NCBI GenBank assembly: GCA_023251095.1
Contig: JAHEZL010000008.1
Coordinates: forward strand, 62,001 to 126,000
DNA from: Flavobacteriales bacterium
GTDB taxonomy: Bacteria > Bacteroidota > Bacteroidia > Flavobacteriales_C > GCA-002722245
Length of the DNA stretch: 64,000 nt
Direction of reading: 5' to 3'
The position numbers and the translations under genes are program-made. How positions within the stretch are numbered: position 1 is the first letter of the stretch; each line of letters begins with the position of its first letter. Under the pieces are notes generated by a model. That model searched no databases, was not told the origin of the DNA, and saw only the letters and a program-made list of their open reading frames with translations. Below, in pieces: positions 8,911 through 17,398 of the stretch.

Positions 8911-9002
8911 ACGTTATTGCGAGGAGTGTACTCACGACGAAGCAACCTCATCATCAAAATGAGTTTGCTTCATTTTTGAGTACAAAAATTTCGCAATGAC
9001 GT
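8911..9002. repeat. 92 bp palindromic repeat invading the 3' end of the SafE-like gene
   Basis: The ends ACGTTATTGCGA (8911-8922) and TCGCAATGACGT (8991-9002) are inverted with one mismatch. The inner arms GAAGCAACCTCAT and ATGAGTTTGCTTC pair at 12 of 13 positions, with a 7-base loop, and GTACTCA/TGAGTAC pair in between. The ATTGCGAGGAG…ACGACGAAGCAA wording is that of a widespread dispersed bacterial palindrome. It supplies the last ten codons and stop of the SafE-like gene and lies 17 bp upstream of hemN. Confidence 0.75.
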
Positions 9003-9704
9003 AGTGGGTGTATTTTTATGACAGCAATTCATGGTTTTTGTTTTTTCTTCAAAGTGCGGACTCACATAAGGAATACCCAGATTCAAGCCCCGAAGAATAA
9101 AAAGTAATCCGATGACGAGGGTTCCATATGGTGCCCATTTTCTGAACTGATTTTTAAATTGAGTTCCTAATGCAGAAAAGCCTATAGAACAGGTAAGTAG
9201 AAGTGGCAGAGTTCCCAGTCCGAAAAAAGCCATATACGCCATTGACTCCCCTACTGAACCCGCAGCTGTTGATGCAACGAGTGCCGCATATACCATCCCG
9301 CAGGGTAAAATTCCGTTCAGCATTCCCATTAATGTTACAGAGGAATAAGTAGGTTGAAATAAATATTTTCTCAGGGAAGTTTGAATTTTATTCACCGGAA
9401 CTGCTATTCTTTTTTCCAAAGCATTTTTGATTTTAGGGATGAAAAAAATCAGCACTAAAAATGCTCCGGCTACAATAGACATCCATTGTTCAAATCCCAC
9501 TAAGGCCATCAATGAACCAATGCTTCCTGAAAAAATTCCCAATAAGGCATATACTGCAATTCTTCCCGAATGGTAAATGCCCATGGCCAGGTATTTACTT
9601 TTTTTGAAATGTATAAATGGCACATTCATCACAATGGGACCGCACATTCCTACGCAATGCAAACTAGAGGCTAATCCTAGTAATATGGCTGTTAACAGAA
9701 GCAT
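8970..9704 (-). CDS. SafE/UreH-like membrane protein of the cbb3 cluster
   Basis: 244 residues, six to seven hydrophobic helices. The start SSLHCVGMCGPIVMNVPF and the later NGILPCGMVYAAL are the paired motifs of the sulfite exporter TauE/SafE (UreH-like) family that travels with cbb3 maturation genes, where a role in copper or metal handling during assembly is proposed. It follows ccoH by 1 bp. The last ten residues and the stop are encoded by the palindromic repeat at 8911-9002, so the native C-terminus has been replaced. The metal-binding tail MNCCHK just before the junction is retained. Inner membrane; the exact transport role is uncertain. Confidence 0.78.
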   Translation of the reverse strand: MLLLTAILLGLASSLHCVGMCGPIVMNVPFIHFKKSKYLAMGIYHSGRIAVYALLGIFSGSIGSLMALVGFEQWMSIVAGAFLVLIFFIPKIKNALEKRIAVPVNKIQTSLRKYLFQPTYSSVTLMGMLNGILPCGMVYAALVASTAAGSVGESMAYMAFFGLGTLPLLLTCSIGFSALGTQFKNQFRKWAPYGTLVIGLLFILRGLNLGIPYVSPHFEEKTKTMNCCHKNTPTTSLRNFCTQK

Positions 9705-9705
9705 T

Positions 9706-10125
9706 TTAAATAATTATATTTTCTTCCCAATAGTATTCTTTGTTGTTCGCTTTCCAGTCTATTTGTATTTCGTAGCTGCCGTTTTTAAATAGATCACGAG
9801 AAAAAGATTGTTTTTTCCGATTCACTTTTAAATCGAAATATTTGTCACTATTGATATCGGCAGCCCTTACAAAATTCACTTTTCCTGAACTTACGTTTTG
9901 AGGAAATTCAACGTAAACAGAATCGCCAAATACTTTCACGGTGAATACCAGAGAGTCGTTGATAGTATTTTGTTTTTTGTCGATTTCCTGTTGAAAGGCA
10001 ACTTCTTTTTCGTAATAATTTTCGCTTGTTAAGTTGGTGTCAAAAGTGGTGCTGTAGGCTACTACGCTCAGCATTCCTACAACAAAAACTGAATAAACAA
10101 TTGTGATTTTCCATCCCCAGTTCAT
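9706..10125 (-). CDS. ccoH: FixH/CcoH family cbb3 oxidase assembly protein
   Basis: 139 residues: a short cytoplasmic start MNWGWKI, one transmembrane helix (about residues 6-27), then a periplasmic domain containing the family's NYYEKEVAFQQEIDK segment. FixH/CcoH proteins are needed for cbb3 assembly and interact with the catalytic complex. It lies 10 bp after ccoG and is followed at once by the SafE-like gene, the usual order in this phylum. Confidence 0.85.
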   Translation of the reverse strand: MNWGWKITIVYSVFVVGMLSVVAYSTTFDTNLTSENYYEKEVAFQQEIDKKQNTINDSLVFTVKVFGDSVYVEFPQNVSSGKVNFVRAADINSDKYFDLKVNRKKQSFSRDLFKNGSYEIQIDWKANNKEYYWEENIII

Positions 10126-10135
10126 ACTGAATAGT

Positions 10136-11557
10136 TTAATGTTTAATTTTTGTTTTATGATGTCGCGGTGCCATAAATACAGTGGCCACTTCTTCCAGTT
10201 TTCTTTCTTTGGTCATTACTTCCAATCTCAGCGGAGTAGTTCTTTTTTGAATCTGAAGCGTATCTATTTTAATCATTAAAATGCCCTCTATTTTTTGTTC
10301 GGGCTGCAACATAATTTCTTTGGTGCCAATGATTTCAATTTCACCTTTGATGTCCAGCATATTAAAATGAATGGGCACTTCTTCGTTCGTTTTATTCACT
10401 ATTTTATACTTGTACAAATTGCTGATGCGCCCGTCGTTCATCACTGTAAACATTTGTCCGCGTGAGCGCAATACCGATGTTTCTACTTCGCCCCGTACAA
10501 AAATCATTACTCCAAGTATCACTAAAATCAATGCTAAAAAAGCCGTATAGGCTTTCATCCTTGCTGTAAAAACAAAGGGTAATCCTTTTGAAATTTGATT
10601 TTCAGAAGCGTACTTAATTAAGTTAACAGGTTTGTTGATGCTTAACATTACATCGTCGCAGGCGTCAATACAGGCCGTGCAATTCACGCATTCCAGTTGG
10701 GTTCCGTGACGAATGTCAATTCCTGTTGGACAAACCACTACGCATTGTTTGCAATCAATACAATCTCCTGCTGAAGCTGAACGGATTTTAGTGTTTTTTT
10801 CACGCGGCTCGCCACGTTTGTGGTCATAGCCCACCACAATGGTATTGCTATCGAGCATTACTCCCTGGAATCTTCCGTACGGACAAATATTGGTGCACAC
10901 TTGTTCGCGCAGGAAAGCAAACACTCCATAAAATGCGAGGGAAAAAATAGTGATGGTAATTAGTCCGCCAAGGTGTTCAGCGGGATTGTCTAACTGAATA
11001 TCAATTAATTCTTTTTTTCCTATGATATAAGCCAGGAAAGTATTGGCTACTAAGTAAGAAATTCCAATAAATACAATGTGTTTAGAAGTTTTCTTGAAAA
11101 TTTTATCGGCTGTCCATTTTTGCTTGTTAAGTATTTTTTGATCGATGTGATCTCCTTCAATCAAGCGTTCAATTTTACGGAAAACCATTTCAAGGAAAAT
11201 AGTTTGCGGACAGATCCATCCGCAAAAAATTCTGCCGAAAACCACGGTAAATAAAATGATAAAGAGAATAAACGCAATCATGGCGAACAAGAAAATATGA
11301 AAATCCTGCGGCCAGAAAATCTGTCCGAAGATGATGAATTTTCTTTCGATGATATTGAGAAGAATCCATGGTTCTCCATGAACGTAGATGTGCGGAAGTC
11401 CGAATAAAATAGCCAGCAACAGATAGCTTGCCAGAGTTCGGTATTTGTATAATTTACCTTTTACTGCTTTGGGATAAACCCATATTCTTTTTCCTTTCTC
11501 ATCAACAGTGGAGAGGTGTCCGCGAAAGTCATCGGAATATGTTTCTTTGTTTTCCAT
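10136..11557 (-). CDS. ccoG: cbb3 oxidase accessory protein with two ferredoxin-type 4Fe-4S sites
   Basis: 473 residues. About five transmembrane helices in the first 340 residues, with GRIFCGWICPQT and REQVCTNICPYGRFQ containing paired Cys motifs. The two classical ferredoxin sites are CIDCKQCVVVCPTG and CVNCTACIDACD (about 265-305), then a further helix and a periplasmic Ig-like C-terminal domain. CcoG (RdxA/FixG) is a membrane-bound electron-transfer protein; in the family it acts as a cupric reductase providing Cu(I) for the CuB centre. Starts directly after the ccoP stop. Confidence 0.93.
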   Translation of the reverse strand: MENKETYSDDFRGHLSTVDEKGKRIWVYPKAVKGKLYKYRTLASYLLLAILFGLPHIYVHGEPWILLNIIERKFIIFGQIFWPQDFHIFLFAMIAFILFIILFTVVFGRIFCGWICPQTIFLEMVFRKIERLIEGDHIDQKILNKQKWTADKIFKKTSKHIVFIGISYLVANTFLAYIIGKKELIDIQLDNPAEHLGGLITITIFSLAFYGVFAFLREQVCTNICPYGRFQGVMLDSNTIVVGYDHKRGEPREKNTKIRSASAGDCIDCKQCVVVCPTGIDIRHGTQLECVNCTACIDACDDVMLSINKPVNLIKYASENQISKGLPFVFTARMKAYTAFLALILVILGVMIFVRGEVETSVLRSRGQMFTVMNDGRISNLYKYKIVNKTNEEVPIHFNMLDIKGEIEIIGTKEIMLQPEQKIEGILMIKIDTLQIQKRTTPLRLEVMTKERKLEEVATVFMAPRHHKTKIKH

Positions 11558-12358
11558 TTATTTTTTCAAACTATCTACAGGAAGAGTTTTTGTAGTATCA
11601 GCTGCAACTACTTCTTCCACATATTTATTTCCTTGCGGAGCTTTCCCATCGGCAGCCGGTTTTAATTGTTTGATATAACTTACAATCGCTTGTATTTTAT
11701 TGCCATTCAAAATATTCCACGCCGGCATTCCCTTCTCAATTTTCCCATATTTAGCAGTAGTGAAAATATCTTTCACGCTTCCGCCGTATAGCCAGTATTC
11801 ATCGGTGAGATTGGGGCCGTTTAATCCTTTTCCTCCTGCGCCGTGACAGGTTTGGCAATTCCCTTCAAACAAAGTTTTTCCAAAGGCAATGCTTCCTGCA
11901 TCTGTTAAAAGAACAACAGAATTTTCGTCGACAGATTTTACATTAGAAGATTTTTTCTCCACTTCTTTTGATGCTTTATAATCGGCCAGTTCCGTTTCAT
12001 ATTCTTGTTTTTGAGTCGGTCCGCCCATCATATGATAGTAACCGAAGTACAGTACAGCAAACACAATGCACGCATAAAACATGTACACCCACCAAGGCGG
12101 TAAATTATTATCGAGTTCGCGGATGCCGTCGTATTCGTGATCCATCAAAATAGTATGTTCCTCTTCTATGGGAACATAGGCAGTGAGCTGCTCATAAACA
12201 TTGATTGTTTTTTTAGGCGCTTTTTCTTTGATGCCATCGGGATAAAGCGTTTTGAAAACAGATTTGAATGTTGAGTATAAAATCGTCAAACAAATCAGTA
12301 GTACGGCAATAACGATTAAAAGCGTCGAGTAAAAAGGGTCTGATAAAATTGCGTTCAT
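11558..12358 (-). CDS. ccoP: cbb3 oxidase cytochrome c subunit III, single-heme form
   Basis: 266 residues. An N-terminal helix, a second transmembrane helix near residue 92 (preceded by NNLPPWWVYMFY, conserved in CcoP), and one cytochrome c domain with CQTCH near residue 170 and an axial Met in KGMPAW. Proteobacterial CcoP carries two hemes; this one has a single CxxCH, as in other Bacteroidota. It passes electrons towards CcoO and the catalytic subunit. Located between ccoQ and ccoG. Confidence 0.92.
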   Translation of the reverse strand: MNAILSDPFYSTLLIVIAVLLICLTILYSTFKSVFKTLYPDGIKEKAPKKTINVYEQLTAYVPIEEEHTILMDHEYDGIRELDNNLPPWWVYMFYACIVFAVLYFGYYHMMGGPTQKQEYETELADYKASKEVEKKSSNVKSVDENSVVLLTDAGSIAFGKTLFEGNCQTCHGAGGKGLNGPNLTDEYWLYGGSVKDIFTTAKYGKIEKGMPAWNILNGNKIQAIVSYIKQLKPAADGKAPQGNKYVEEVVAADTTKTLPVDSLKK

Positions 12359-12371
12359 AATAATTGTTTTT

Positions 12372-12539
12372 TTATTTGTCCAATGGTAAAGAGCTCATTT
12401 CGTCCATGTGTTTTTTATCGGCTTTCCATACATAAATCACGGAAAAGAGAAAGACCGAGAAGAAGATCAGGAAGGAGACAATAGGAAAAATTTCAACTCC
12501 TGATATTGTATCTAAATGATGTTTTATAAATTTTAGCAT
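12372..12539 (-). CDS. ccoQ: CcoQ-like small membrane subunit
   Basis: A 55-residue frame between ccoNO and ccoP with an ATG at 12539. It has a short amphipathic start (MLKFIKHHLDT), one transmembrane helix (about residues 17-38) and a charged tail (WKADKKHMDEMS). Length, topology and position match CcoQ/FixQ, the small subunit that stabilises cbb3 oxidase. It starts 4 bp after the ccoNO stop. Confidence 0.8.
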   Translation of the reverse strand: MLKFIKHHLDTISGVEIFPIVSFLIFFSVFLFSVIYVWKADKKHMDEMSSLPLDK

Positions 12540-12543
12540 GGCT

Positions 12544-14730
12544 TTATTTTTTTGCTTTTGGATAAATGTCGGTTCCTAATCTTTGTAAATACGCGATGAT
12601 GGCTACCATTTCGGTTTCTTCCAATTTCATTTCACCTGCAGCAATTTTATCGTAGGTTTCATCGGAAATCATGAGTCCGTCAATGTTATCGTATAAGGGT
12701 TGCGCTACTTCTTTTGCCTGAAGATTCATATCGCCAATAGCTTTGCTTTCATATCCTTCGGGATAAGGCACGCCCATTTTTCGCATTGCAGTGATTTTTT
12801 TCTCCAGCGTTTTGCTGTCGAGTTTATTCAACAACCACGGATATCTTGGCATGATGGAACCATCCGATACGGAATCGGGAACCAGCAAGTGATTGAAGTG
12901 CCAGTCGTTGGGTTTGTACAAGCGACCGGTTTTTACACCTTCACGCGCCAAATCCGGACCGGTACGTTTTGATCCCCATTGGAAAGGGTGGTCGTACACA
13001 AATTCACCTGCTTTGGAATAATCGCCGTAGCGCTCAGTTTCCCAGCGGAAAGGACGAATCATTTGCGAGTGACAGTTGTAACAGCCTTCGCGGATGTATA
13101 AATCTCTGCCTTCCAGTTCCAAAGGAGTGTAAGGTTTTACGCTGGTGATGGATGGAATATTTGATTTCACCAGAAAGGTTGGAATCATCTCTATTGCCCC
13201 ACCAATTAAAATCACTACAACGCTTAACAATAACATTTGTATCGGACGTCTTTCAATCCATCTGTGCCAGTGTTCTTTTTCATGTTTAACATTTGCTTTT
13301 GCCAAAGGATAAGCTTCTGCTTCTTCGTTCGCCAGAAGTTTTCCTGATTTTACGGTTTTGTATAAGTTGAAAAACATCAACAAAACACCAATGATGAAGA
13401 TGCTTCCGCCAATGGCTCTGGTAGCATACATTGGAATGATTTGCGTTACCGTATCCAAAAAGTTCTGATTGGTTAAAGTACCGTCGGCATTGAATTCTCT
13501 CCACATTTGATTTTGTACGATTCCCGCCCAGTACATTGGAACTGCATAAAATAAAATGCTTGCAGTGGCTAACCAAAAGTGCCAGTTGGCCAGTTTTTGA
13601 GAATACAATTTGGTTTGAAAAATTCGTGGAATGATGAAATATATAATCGCGAAAGTCATACAGCCATTCCATCCCAATGCACCTAAGTGAACGTGACCAA
13701 CCACCCAGTCGGTATAGTGCGTCATCGCATTTAAAGATTTCAGGGACAACATCGGACCTTCGAAAGTGGCCATTCCATAAGCGGTTACAGCAACCACCAT
13801 GAATTTTAAAACAGCATCGTCGCGCACTTTATCCCATGCACCACGCAGTGTGAGCAAGCCATTGAGCATACCACCCCATGACGGAGCGATGAGCATGATG
13901 GAAAATACAGTACCCAGCGATTGTGCCCAATCAGGTAAAGCGGTGTACAACAAGTGATGTGGCCCCGCCCAGATGTAAATAAATATCAGCGCCCAAAAGT
14001 GAATGATGGACAAGCGATAAGAAAACACCGGACGATCAGCTGCTTTTGGAATATAGTAATACATCAAACCAAGGAAAGGAGTGGTAAGGAAAAACGCCAC
14101 CGCATTGTGTCCGTACCACCATTGTACCAAGGCATCCTGCACGCCTGCATACATCGAATAACTTTTGAAAAATGAAACAGGTAATTCAATGGAATTTACA
14201 ATGTGTAATACAGCAACGGTTGCCCACGAAGCAATGTAAAACCAAATGGCAACATATAAATGTTTTACTCTTCTTTTTATAATTGTGCCCAGCATGTTCC
14301 ATCCGAAGATGATCCACACTACTGCAATACCAATATCGATAGGCCATTCTAATTCAGCGTATTCTTTCCCAGTAGTGTATCCTAAAGGAAGTGTAATGGC
14401 AGCAGCAACAATAATCAATTGCCAACCCCAGAAATGAATTTTGCTCAGCATATCGCTGTACATTCTGGCTTTTACCAAACGTTGCAAAGAATGGTAAACA
14501 CCGGCGAAAATTGCGTTCCCCACAAAAGCAAAAATCACGGCATTGGTATGCAATGGTCTCAATCGTCCGAAGGATAAAAACGATACTCCGTTAGTGATTT
14601 GTGGCCAAAACATTTCGATGGCGCAGATCAATCCTACTAAAAATCCGATAAGCCCCCAAAGTGCGGTGGCGTATAAAAAATTACGAACGATTTTGTTGTC
14701 GTAGGAAAATTTTTCCAATTGCATTTCCAT
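12544..14730 (-). CDS. ccoNO: cbb3 oxidase catalytic subunit fused to the monoheme cytochrome subunit (CcoN-CcoO)
   Basis: 728 residues. Residues 1-about 480 are CcoN: twelve transmembrane helices with heme and CuB histidines in LRPLHTNAVIF, WWYGHNAVAFFL, GPHHLLYTALPDW and VGHVHLGALGWNG. Residues about 500-728 are CcoO: one membrane anchor (MLLLSVVVILIGGAIEMIP) and a cytochrome c domain with CYNCH in EGCYNCHSQMIRPF and an axial Met in IMPRYPW. In Proteobacteria these are two genes; the fusion is common in Bacteroidota. High-affinity proton-pumping reduction of O2 at low oxygen; inner membrane. It lies 2 bp after ccoS. Confidence 0.96.
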   Translation of the reverse strand: MEMQLEKFSYDNKIVRNFLYATALWGLIGFLVGLICAIEMFWPQITNGVSFLSFGRLRPLHTNAVIFAFVGNAIFAGVYHSLQRLVKARMYSDMLSKIHFWGWQLIIVAAAITLPLGYTTGKEYAELEWPIDIGIAVVWIIFGWNMLGTIIKRRVKHLYVAIWFYIASWATVAVLHIVNSIELPVSFFKSYSMYAGVQDALVQWWYGHNAVAFFLTTPFLGLMYYYIPKAADRPVFSYRLSIIHFWALIFIYIWAGPHHLLYTALPDWAQSLGTVFSIMLIAPSWGGMLNGLLTLRGAWDKVRDDAVLKFMVVAVTAYGMATFEGPMLSLKSLNAMTHYTDWVVGHVHLGALGWNGCMTFAIIYFIIPRIFQTKLYSQKLANWHFWLATASILFYAVPMYWAGIVQNQMWREFNADGTLTNQNFLDTVTQIIPMYATRAIGGSIFIIGVLLMFFNLYKTVKSGKLLANEEAEAYPLAKANVKHEKEHWHRWIERRPIQMLLLSVVVILIGGAIEMIPTFLVKSNIPSITSVKPYTPLELEGRDLYIREGCYNCHSQMIRPFRWETERYGDYSKAGEFVYDHPFQWGSKRTGPDLAREGVKTGRLYKPNDWHFNHLLVPDSVSDGSIMPRYPWLLNKLDSKTLEKKITAMRKMGVPYPEGYESKAIGDMNLQAKEVAQPLYDNIDGLMISDETYDKIAAGEMKLEETEMVAIIAYLQRLGTDIYPKAKK

Positions 14731-14732
14731 AA

Positions 14733-14894
14733 TTACTCTTTTGGTTTTTTGGTTAGTTCATCGTCAAAAAGAATGCGCACGGAGGGAGTGTAATCGTCTT
14801 CAAACTGATCAGTTTTTATGGCCCAGTAGTAACAACCTACAAAAAAGGCGGCTACTGTTAAACTGATGATGATTAAAAGGAATAAGACACTCAT
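14733..14894 (-). CDS. ccoS: cbb3 oxidase maturation protein CcoS
   Basis: 53 residues starting at the ATG at 14894. An N-terminal transmembrane helix (MSVLFLLIIISLTVAAFF) is followed by GCYYWAIKTDQFEDDYTPSVRIL, matching CcoS, in which an aromatic/FxD segment follows the single helix. CcoS is needed for insertion of heme b and CuB into CcoN. First gene of ccoS-ccoNO-ccoQ-ccoP-ccoG-ccoH, directly downstream of the box-pair promoter. Confidence 0.88.
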   Translation of the reverse strand: MSVLFLLIIISLTVAAFFVGCYYWAIKTDQFEDDYTPSVRILFDDELTKKPKE

Positions 14895-14910
14895 GTGCGT
14901 TGCTTTGATG

Positions 14911-14975
14911 TAAAAGTAGCGGGCTTAGGGATTTTTAACTTTGAGGGGAATCAGGGGTGGATATGATAGAAATCA
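14911..14975 (-). promoter_or_regulatory. Crp/Fnr-type dual-box promoter of the cco operon
   Basis: Read towards ccoS: distal dyad TGATTTCTATCA (14964-14975), proximal dyad TGATTCCCCTCA (14942-14953), then TACTTTTA (14911-14918), five of six informative matches to TAnnTTTG. The dyad centres are 22 bp apart and the near one is 29.5 bp from the first base of the -7 element. The distal dyad overlaps the ccoI stop codon. Same geometry as other promoters up to 34 kb. Confidence 0.7.
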
Positions 14976-17342
14976 GTTTATAAACTTCCTGCGATACGCA
15001 AAGTAAGTTCCACCCACTGCCAGCGACACAACAGTAATAGAGCTGATGGGCATTAATACTGCTGCAAATAAAGGAGTTACCTGCAAAGTACAAGCGAAGT
15101 ACATTCCAACAATATTGTATAAAAACGACAAGCCCAAACAAGCGTATATCACTTTCAATACCGAGCGGGAATAAGAAATCATTTCAGCGAGTTGTATAAA
15201 ATTTTTTCCATCGAGGATGATGTGGGCTGAAGGATAAAATGAATTTACATTATCGGAAACCGCAATACCTACATCGCTTACTTTCAGTGCAACTCCATCG
15301 TTGATGCCATCGCCCACCATCATGGTTTTTCCATTCTCTGCAAGCATTTGAATGTATTGTTTTTTGCCTTCCGGATTTTGGTTGAAGAGCATGTTTTTTC
15401 CGAAGTATTGCAGCAGTTGCGGATTTTCATCTTTGTGATCACCACTCAATAAATATATTTCAGAATCGGCAGATAATTTTTCCAGCATATCCCAGAGTCC
15501 TTTACGGTAGCGACTTTCCAGAAAATAATAACCCTTGTGTTTTCCATTGATCGCCACGTGAACCACCGAACCATGTTTTGGATTTTCAACTGTTACGTTG
15601 GATTTGGTGAATAAAGCCGAGCCGATACAAACAACATTATTTTGAAATTTTGCTTCAATACCTTTTCCTTTTATTTCTTCATAAGCTTCTGGTTCTAGTG
15701 AAGGTGTGTGTTTGAGTTTGTCGCTTAAAATTCTGCTCAGCGGATGATTGCTGGAATTCACGGTAGAAAAAACGAGAGACTCTTCTTCGTCGGATAAAGT
15801 AGATCCGCAATACGTCACTTCCACTTTTTCGGCAACGGTGATGGTTCCGGTTTTATCGAGAACAATATTTTTGATGCCCGCTACTTTTTCAATAACGAAA
15901 GCATTTTTTAAATAAAATCCGCGACGCGATAACAGGCGTATGGCATTGCCTAAAGCCATGGGTGCGGATAAAGCAGAGGCGCACGGACAAGTAATCAGCA
16001 GCACGGCGGTGAGTGCATTGAATGCCCCGTGAATATTGTTGTTCATCCAGTAATAAGAAAAAGCAGAAAGAGCGATGAGCAAAACCAAAGCCGTAAAATA
16101 TCCGCTGAATTTTCCGGTGAGCGATTCCAGCACATCTTTTTTGCCACTCGATTTCACTTCATCCCACAAACAAGCCAGATAACTTTTATCTGTTTTTTTC
16201 AGCACTTTAAATTCTCCGGATTTACCAATGATTTTGCTGCCCGCGTAAATTTTATCGCCCTTGTTAAATCGTCTGGCCATGGCTTCTCCTGTGATAAAGC
16301 TCAAATCTGCGGTGATGCTTTCAGAAACAACTTCAGCGTCGCAGGGAATAATCTCTTCGTTTTTTATTTTAATAAAATCTTCTTCTTTCAGGTTTTCAAT
16401 TAGCACACGCTCTTCACCGATCGTTGTTTTTTTCAAAACAGAAAGAGGAAAATAGGAATACAATTCGCGCTCAAAAGAAAACTGATTGAAAACTTTATTC
16501 TGAAAATATCTGCCTGTTAGCAAAAGAAAAACGAGTCCGGCCAGTGTATCAAAATAACCTGATCCGGTTCCGCTGATCACTTCATACATGCTTCTTCCAA
16601 AGAGCGCGATAATACCGAGTACTAAAGGAACATCAATACTTATTTTTTTTACTTTCAGAGCACTGATACTGTTTTTAAAAAACTCACTACCCGAGTAAAA
16701 CAGGATGGGAAGGATCAGTAAAATATTGAGATAGCGAAAGAGTGATTTAAAATCATCTGACACTTCTTCCAGCGCCAGATATTCAGGAAAGCTGAGCAGC
16801 ATGATGTTGCCAAAACAAAATCCGGCCACGCCTATTTTCCACAATTGTTTTTTGTAGGAGGTGTTGTTTTCCGGAGTACCCGATTTTTTTTTGAAGGAAG
16901 GTTCGTAGCCGATTTTCGTAAGCAAGAGGGCAATTTCTTTTATAGATACTCGTCGTGGATCATAAGTAATAGCGGCTTCTTTCAAAGAAAAATTTACGTG
17001 TACAGTTAAAATTCCTTCTTTGAGTTTATGTAAATTTTCAAGTAAATAAATACAAGAGCTACAATGAATCTGAGGAAGTAACAAGCGCACTTTTTCTGCT
17101 TCGGTGCTTTTAAAATCGAGGAGTTTGTCAACTGCATCGGGAAGATCAAGAAAAGCAAAAGCGTCGTTTTTAACTAAAGGCGTGAAGCCCGGGGATGACG
17201 CGAGAGAGTAGTATGAGCTTAAACCCGATTTGCTGAGTAAATAATAAACATTCACACAGGCTGCACAACAAAAAAGATGATTGTCTCCGGTGAATTTTTC
17301 TTTCACTTCTTCTCCGCAATGAAAACAGCTGATTGTTGTCAT
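14973..17342 (-). CDS. ccoI: Copper-translocating P-type ATPase of cbb3 maturation
   Basis: 789 residues. N-terminal Cys-rich segment (CFHCGEEV, CCAACVNVYY) characteristic of CcoI/FixI, then a heavy-metal-associated domain whose CxxC is CSSC (near residue 93). Eight transmembrane helices with the ion-binding motif TCPCAS, phosphorylation motif DKTGTIT, actuator TGE in FITGEAM and hinge GDGINDG. It exports Cu(I) for cbb3 assembly. The actuator reads TGEAM where most relatives have TGES. It lies upstream of ccoS with its own box-type promoter; a 79 bp gap with a second promoter separates it from ccoS. Confidence 0.94.
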   Translation of the reverse strand: MTTISCFHCGEEVKEKFTGDNHLFCCAACVNVYYLLSKSGLSSYYSLASSPGFTPLVKNDAFAFLDLPDAVDKLLDFKSTEAEKVRLLLPQIHCSSCIYLLENLHKLKEGILTVHVNFSLKEAAITYDPRRVSIKEIALLLTKIGYEPSFKKKSGTPENNTSYKKQLWKIGVAGFCFGNIMLLSFPEYLALEEVSDDFKSLFRYLNILLILPILFYSGSEFFKNSISALKVKKISIDVPLVLGIIALFGRSMYEVISGTGSGYFDTLAGLVFLLLTGRYFQNKVFNQFSFERELYSYFPLSVLKKTTIGEERVLIENLKEEDFIKIKNEEIIPCDAEVVSESITADLSFITGEAMARRFNKGDKIYAGSKIIGKSGEFKVLKKTDKSYLACLWDEVKSSGKKDVLESLTGKFSGYFTALVLLIALSAFSYYWMNNNIHGAFNALTAVLLITCPCASALSAPMALGNAIRLLSRRGFYLKNAFVIEKVAGIKNIVLDKTGTITVAEKVEVTYCGSTLSDEEESLVFSTVNSSNHPLSRILSDKLKHTPSLEPEAYEEIKGKGIEAKFQNNVVCIGSALFTKSNVTVENPKHGSVVHVAINGKHKGYYFLESRYRKGLWDMLEKLSADSEIYLLSGDHKDENPQLLQYFGKNMLFNQNPEGKKQYIQMLAENGKTMMVGDGINDGVALKVSDVGIAVSDNVNSFYPSAHIILDGKNFIQLAEMISYSRSVLKVIYACLGLSFLYNIVGMYFACTLQVTPLFAAVLMPISSITVVSLAVGGTYFAYRRKFIN

Positions 17343-17346
17343 GTTG

Positions 17347-17389
17347 TAAAAGTGAGAAAGAGTAAGCTATAACGATATGACGGAAGTCA
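17347..17389 (-). promoter_or_regulatory. Crp/Fnr-type box and -7 element of ccoI
   Basis: Proximal dyad TGACTTCCGTCA (17378-17389 read on the minus strand) is a perfect TGAC-N4-GTCA. Its centre is 29.5 bp from CACTTTTA (17347-17354), a weak TAnnTTTG match ending 5 bp before the ATG, so the mRNA would be nearly leaderless. At the expected distal position (17400-17411) only one half-site (TGAT) is present. Confidence 0.5.
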
Positions 17390-17398
17390 GTTAAAGCG

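Noticed and set aside
8895-9003. Expected Crp/Fnr-type box in front of hemN
   Set aside because: No TGA-N6-TCA pair occurs; the region is taken up by a palindromic repeat. hemN may be co-transcribed with cco genes or lie outside the regulon.
13286-13672. Long open frames antisense to ccoNO and other large genes
   Set aside because: They have no start context, no recognisable domain and unnatural composition; they mirror the codon pattern of the real genes.
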